A stretch of DNA of 64,000 nt from Pyrocephalus nanus (taxonomy: Eukaryota; Chordata; Aves; Passeriformes; Tyrannidae), in the NCBI GenBank assembly GCA_038380795.1, contig CM076261.1:97300418-97364417 (forward strand), written 5' to 3'. The notes below the pieces were generated by a model, which did no database searches, was not told the DNA's origin, and saw nothing but the letters and a program-made list of their open reading frames with translations. Below are positions 59,200-64,000 of the stretch, piece by piece; position 1 is the stretch's first letter, and the number at the start of each line of letters is the position of its first letter. The position numbers were made by a program, and so were the translations under genes.

Positions 59200-61045
59200 G
59201 GCGCCCCAAAAGGGACAAGGGGGGTGGGGGGAGTCGGGAGGGGATTTGGGGCACCCCAAAGTTTGGGGAGGGGGGGGTTTGGGGCACCCCAATGTTGGGG
59301 GAGGGGGGGTTTGGGGCACCCCAAAGTGGGTTGGGGGAGGGGGGATTTGGGATCCTCCATAGCCGTGGGGGGGTCTGTGGGGTTTCCCATAGGGGGGTCT
59401 GTGGGGTTCCCCAATAGGGGGTCTGTGGGGTCCTCTAATTGGGGTGTCTATATGGACCCCAGTGGGGGGGTTACGGGGTCCCCTAATGGGAGGGTCTTTT
59501 TTAGGACTCCCAATAGGGGGTGTCAATAGAGACCCCAAGGGTGGGGGTCAATGGGGTCCCCAATAGGGTCCCACATAGGGGGGGGGTCTCTGGGAATCCC
59601 ATAATGGGGGGAAGGCCTATAGGGACCCCCAATGGGGAGGGGTCTATGGGGTTCCCTAATAGGGGGTTCTATGGGGTCCCTAATGGGGGGTTATGGGGTC
59701 CTTAATAGGGGGGTCTGTAGGGACCCCAATGGGGGGATCTATGGGGTCCCCTAATGGGAGGGGTCTGTAGGGACCCCAGTGAGGGGCTCTATGGGGTCCC
59801 TAATGGGAGGGGTCTGTGGGGACCCCAGTGGGGGGTTATGGGGTCCCCTAATGGGGGGTTCTATGGGGACCCCAGTGGGGGGTTATGGGGTCCCCTAATG
59901 GGAGGGTCTTTTATAGGACTCCCAATAGGGGGTGTCAATAGAGACCCCAAGGGTGGGGGTCAATGGGGTCCCCAATAGGGTCCCACATAGGGGGGGGGGT
60001 CTCTGGGAATCCCATGATGGGGGGAAGGCCTATAGGGACCCCCAATGGGGAGGGGTATATGGGGTTTCCTAATAGGGGGTTCTATGGGGTCCCTAATGGG
60101 GGGTTATGGGGTCCTTAATAGGGGGGTCTGTAGGGACCCCAATGGGGGGATCTATGGGGTCCCCAATAGGGAGGTCTGGAGGGGTCCCCAATTGGGGGTC
60201 TGTGGGGTCCCCAGTAAGGGGTCTGTGGGGTCCCCAATAGGGGGGTCTGTGGGGTCCCCAATAGGGGGGTCTGTGGGGTCCCCAGTAAGGGGTCTGTGGG
60301 GTCCCCAATAGGGGGTCTGGAGGGGTCCCAGTGGGGGGTCTGTGGGGTCCCCCAATAGGGGGGTCTGTGGGGTCCCCCAATAGGGGGTCTGTGGGGTGCC
60401 AGTAGGGGGTCTGTGGGGTCCCAGTGGGGGGTCTGTGGGGTCCCCCAATAGGGGGGTCTGTGGGGTCCCCCAATAGGGGGTCTGTGGGGTCCCAGTAGGG
60501 GGTCTGTGGGGTCCCAGTGGGGGGTCTGTGGGGTCCCCCAATAGGGGGTCTGTGGGGTCCCACATAGGGGGGGTCTCTGGGAATCCCATAATGGGGGGAA
60601 AGTCTATAGGGACCCCCAATGGGGGGATCTATGGGGTCCCCTAATGGGAGGGGTCTGTAGGGACCCCAGTGGGGGGTTATGGGGTCCCCTAATGGGAGAG
60701 TCTGTAGGGATCCCAGTGGGGGGGTTATGGGGTCCCTAATGGGAGGGGTCTGTAGGGACCCCAGTGGGGGGGCTATGGCGTCCCTAATGCAGGGGAGGGT
60801 CTTTTTTAGGACTCCCAATAGGGGGTGTCAATAGAGACCCCAAGGGGGGGGGTCAATGGGGTCCCCAATGGGGGGGTCTTTGGGGCCCCTAATGGGGGAG
60901 TCAGTGGGGTCCCTAATTGGGGGGGGTCTCTGGGGTCTCCAATAATGGGGTCTCTGGGGTCCCAAATGGGGGGAGGCTCTTCAGGACTCCCAGTAGGGGT
61001 ATCTTTATGGACCCCAATGGGGGGGTCAATGGGGTCCCCCCCACA
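59200..61045. repeat. Minisatellites (ggggtctgtggggtccccaa)
   Basis: 59210-59350: tttggggcaccccaa units of about 35 bp. 59370-61045: ggtctgtggggtccccaata units of 22-40 bp, with a higher-order block of about 416 bp (59510-59640 repeated at 59926-60055). Confidence 0.92.
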
Positions 61046-61059
61046 GTCCCCTCCCCCCT

Positions 61060-61230
61060 CCCCCCTCTCCGGCGCAGTTGCCTCGTGCTTCCCTGGCCCC
61101 GCCCCCCGGCGCCCGCAGCCAATCGGCGCAGAGGGGGCGTGGCCATGCCCCTGTTTGGCTGCTGCGGGGGGCGGGGCTGCCCCGGGCAGGGCCGCTGGAG
61201 CCGCTGCTGGAGGGGGTGATTTGGGGGGCT
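61060..61230 (+). promoter_or_regulatory. GC-box/CCAAT promoter-like island upstream of GPT
   Basis: A non-repetitive patch within minisatellite DNA has three GC boxes (about 61096-61109, 61131-61144, 61167-61179) and a CCAAT box (61119-61123). It may be a distal GPT promoter or leader exon about 2 kb upstream of the coding start. The short ORF beginning MPLFGCC at 61146 has no family I recognise. Confidence 0.4.
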
Positions 61231-61440
61231 TTGGGGGGGTCCCGGGAGGGCTGGGGGGCACTGGGGTGGTCGTGTCCCCTCCCCTGGGGCAGCTGTCCCC
61301 TTTCCCCTGTGCCAGTTGTACCCCTGCGGTGACAGTTGTGTCTTCCCCCCCCTCCCCATGACAGTTGTCACCCCCTGTGACAGTTGTGTCCGTTCCCCCC
61401 TCCCCCCCACGGCAGAGCCCCACGCGGGGCTCGGGGGGGC
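61230..61440. repeat. Short repeat with tgacagttgt words
   Basis: Four to five units of about 30-38 bp (ccctgtgacagttgtgtcc), downstream of the promoter-like island. Confidence 0.7.
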
Positions 61441-61499
61441 CCAGCCCCACGTCCCGTCTTCCCCCCCAAGGGTCCCCTGTGGTCACCCCAAGGGCCCGA

Positions 61500-63000
61500 T
61501 GTCCCCACGGTGTTGTCCCTGTGTCCCCAAGTCCCTGTGTCCCCAAGTCCCTGTGTCCCCACGTCCCGTGTCCCCACGTCCCTGTGTCCCCACGTCCCCT
61601 CTATCCTCGTGTCTTCCTGTGCCCACGTCCCGTGTCCCTCATGCTCTCGTGTCACCTGTTGTCCCCCAAATCCCCGTGTCCTCCTGTCCTGGGTCCCCAT
61701 GTCCCCCGTGTCCCCGTGTCCCCCGTGGTCTCATGTCACCCGTGTCCCCCATGATCTCGTGTCACCCACGTCACCCGTGTCCCCGTGTCCGCAACCCGTG
61801 CGGTGACACACGCGGGAGTCCCGTCCCGTTCCCGGTGCCCCCTTCCCGGTGCCACCCCCTTTCCAGGGTGCCCCGTGCCAAGTGCCACCCCCTTTCCCAG
61901 TGTCCATCGCTGCCGGGGCCGCTCCTGGGGCCCCGTTCCCGGTGCCAGCCCCGCTCCCCGTGTCCCGTTCCCCGTGCCCCGTTCCCGGTGCCAGCCCCGT
62001 TCCTCGTGTCCCGTTCCCGGTGCCAGCCCCGCTCCTCGTGTCCCGTTCCCCGTGCCCCGTTCCCGGTGCCAGCCCCGTTCCTCGTGTCCCGTTCCCGGTG
62101 CCAGCCCCGTTCCCCGTGTCCCGCTCCCCGTGTCCCGTTCCCCGTGTCCCGTTCCCGGTGCCACCCCCGTTCCCCGTGTCCCGCTCCCGGTGCCACCCCC
62201 GTTCCCCGTGTCCCGTTCCCGGTGCCACCCCCGTTCCCCGTGTCTCGTTCCCGGTGCCAGCCCCTTTCCCGCTGTCCGTTGTTCCCCGTGCCATGTGCCA
62301 GTTCCCGGTGCCAGCCCCGTTCCCGGTGCCATGTGCCCGTTCCCAGTGTCCCATTCCCGGCATTCCCGCTCCCAAACCCGTTCCCCGTTCCCGTTCCCGA
62401 TGTCCCATTCCCAATAGCCTCCCTGTTCCCCGTGTCCCGTTCCCGGTGTCCCATTCCCATTGTCCCCCCTTCTTCCTGGGGTCCCGTTCCCGGTTGTTCT
62501 GTGCCCATTCCCGGTGCCCTCCCCCTCCCGTTCCCCGTGTCCATTCCCCGTGTCCCATCCCCCGTGTCCCGTTCCCGTATCCCTTTCCCAGTGTCCCATC
62601 CCCCGTGTCCCATCCCCCGTGTCCCATCCCCCGTATCCCTTTCCCGGTGTCCCATCCCCCGTGTCCCACCCCCCGTGTCCCATTCCCCGTGTCCCACCCC
62701 CGGTGCCCCCCCCGGTGCCCCTCCCCTCTCCCCATGCCCATTCCCGGTGCGCTCCCCCTCCCGTTCCCCGTGTCCCACCCCCCGTGTCCCGTTCCCGTAT
62801 CCCTTTCCCAGTGTCCCATCCCCCGTATCCCTTTCCCGGTGTCCCATCCCCAGTGTCCCATCCCCCGTGTCCCTTTCCCCTTGTCCCACCCCCCGTGCAC
62901 CCCCCGGTGCCCCCCCCGTGTCCCACCCCCCGTTGCCCCCCCGGTACCCCCCCCGGTGCCCCTCCCCTCTCCCCATGCCCGTTCCCTTTGCCCGTTGCCC
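61500..63000. repeat. C-rich minisatellites upstream of GPT
   Basis: 61515-61790: gtccccacgtcccgtgtccc. 61830-62450: ccgttcccggtgccagcccc. 62520-63000: ccccgtgtcccatcccccgt, with the block 62505-62620 repeated near 62740-62860. 63000-63160 is unassigned, with a T/A run at 63128-63166. Confidence 0.9.
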
Positions 63001-63159
63001 GCCCCTCTCCCTCCCCCTCCGGTGCCCGTTGCCCGTTGCCCCGGGCCGGTTGCCCCCTCGCCCGTTGCGGGTTGCCCGTTGGCCCGGGGCGGTGCCGGTG
63101 GCCGTGGGAGGGTTTTTGGGGGTGCCCAGAGGCCTGGTTTTTTTTTATTTTATTTTATT

Positions 63160-63260
63160 TTTTTATTGGGGTGTCGCCGCTCCCGGAGGTGGGTGTCGGG
63201 GTTCCCGGGGCGGTGCCACCCCGGCTTTGTGCCGGTACCCCCGGGCGGGGCGGGCGGAGG
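63160..63260 (+). promoter_or_regulatory. GPT: GPT proximal promoter / 5' UTR
   Basis: About 100 bp of GC-rich unique sequence with a GC box (gggcggggcgggcgg) just before the GPT start. It follows a T/A-rich run at 63128-63166. There is no TATA box in the usual place. Confidence 0.45.
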
Positions 63261-63455
63261 ATGCGGGCGCTGAGGGCGCTGCGGCCCCGCAGGCTCCTGG
63301 CGATGGCGGCGGCGGAGCCCGGGGGTCCCCGGGGGTCCCGAGGGGGGCCGGTGCTGACCCTCGAGTCCATGAACCCCGCGGTGCGGCGCGTGGAATACGC
63401 GGTGCGCGGCCCCATCGTCACCCGCGCCCTGCAGCTCGAGAAGGAGCTCAAGCAG
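63261..63455 (+). CDS. GPT: GPT, alanine aminotransferase, first coding exon only
   Basis: Cytosolic alanine aminotransferase interconverts alanine and 2-oxoglutarate with pyruvate and glutamate using PLP. Only the first coding exon is here: 65 codons ending ELKQ before a gtaaag donor. VLTLESMNPAVRRVEYAVRGP is the start of the ALT fold; RRVEYAVRGPIVTRALQLEKEL fits ALT1 better than ALT2, and PPP1R16A lies just upstream, as in human. The catalytic lysine and PLP site lie outside the window. Two in-frame ATGs compete: 63261 (Arg-rich leader MRALRALRPRRLLA) and 63303 (MAAAEPGG), the latter closer to the usual N-terminus. Confidence 0.92.
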
Positions 63456-63469
63456 GTAAAGACCCCCCC

Positions 63470-64000
63470 CCAAAAAAAAAAAAAAAAAACAAAAAAACGG
63501 GGGGACAACTTCCCCCCTACCCCCTCTTCCCTCCTCCCGACCGGGAGATCCCTCAGAAAACCGGGAACGGCCCCCTCTGGAACCGGGGAATTCCCCCCCG
63601 ACCCCATCCCGAACCGAACCGGGACAAACTTTGCAAAATGGGGACCCCTCCCCAGCACCCCGAACCGGGATAAACCCCCCAAAAATAGGGTGTCCCCCCC
63701 GAAATCCCCCACAGCGGGACCCTCCAACCCCAACCGGGACCCGCCCCCCCCAAAAAAAACCAGGAACTCCCACCCCCAAACCGGGACGCCCCCTCCCCAA
63801 CCCGGGTATTCCCCCCCCGGAACTGGGACCGTCCCACAAACCGGGACCCCTCCCCCGATCCGGGACCCCCCCCCAGAACCAGGAAAATCCCCCCCAAACC
63901 GGGACCCCCCCTCCCCAACCCGGGGTATCCCCCCCAAAACTGGGACAGTCCCCCAAGCCGGGACTCCCCCCCACCCCCACCAGGGAAACCCCTCCCAAAC
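63470..64000. repeat. Degenerate C-rich repeat in GPT intron 1
   Basis: An A-rich run at 63473-63498, then ccgggacccccccc-type units of 25-35 bp to the end of the window. Confidence 0.8.

Noticed and set aside
61146..61219. Short ORF starting MPLFGCCGGRG
   Set aside because: No recognisable family, no convincing splice partner; kept only as part of the promoter-like island.
63261..63455. GPT2 (mitochondrial ALT2) instead of GPT
   Set aside because: The RRVEYAVRGPIVTRALQLEKEL stretch and the PPP1R16A neighbour fit ALT1; ALT2 has a VKAVEYAVRG-type stretch as I recall.

Overview
The window is vertebrate nuclear DNA, very probably from a bird. It holds multi-exon genes with GT-AG introns, fragments of CR1 retrotransposons, extreme GC content and introns built almost wholly of minisatellites, as on avian microchromosomes. 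A run of 100 N (1119-1218) shows it is a draft assembly. I find four complete or nearly complete protein genes and the first exon of a fifth. All five belong to families that map to human 8q24.3, but the arrangement here differs from human as I recall it.

Layout: (1) TONSL, + strand, 19 exons from 1889 to 28783. The 5' end lies outside the window (N-terminal TPRs missing); the stop codon is present. (2) VPS28, - strand, 9 coding exons from 33729 down to 29226, complete at 221 codons and convergent with TONSL. (3) HGH1, + strand, 6 exons from 34346 to 42510, 387 codons, sharing a short bidirectional CpG promoter with VPS28. (4) PPP1R16A, + strand, 10 coding exons from 46839 to 56940, 530 codons, with a likely leader exon and promoter near 43550-43733. 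(5) GPT (alanine aminotransferase), + strand, first coding exon at 63261-63455; the rest lies beyond the window. Exon phases and splice sites were checked by hand and join without frameshift in every gene.

These are housekeeping genes, not an operon or a joint pathway. TONSL acts in replication-coupled homologous recombination, VPS28 in ESCRT-I sorting, HGH1 as a chaperone for elongation factor 2, PPP1R16A as a prenylated PP1 targeting subunit, and GPT in alanine-glutamate metabolism.

I do not see a new defence or mobile system. The unusual signal is in the introns. Nearly every intron has its own tandem repeat, and in several of them the repeat unit includes the neighbouring splice site plus the first (or last) part of the adjacent exon. 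TONSL exons are therefore preceded by 3 to 10 partial, spliceable-looking copies of their own 5' ends, and the same is seen once in VPS28 on the other strand. One array (6253-6522, 90 bp x 4) stays open and in frame. Two related arrays in inverted orientation flank TONSL visible exons 9-13.
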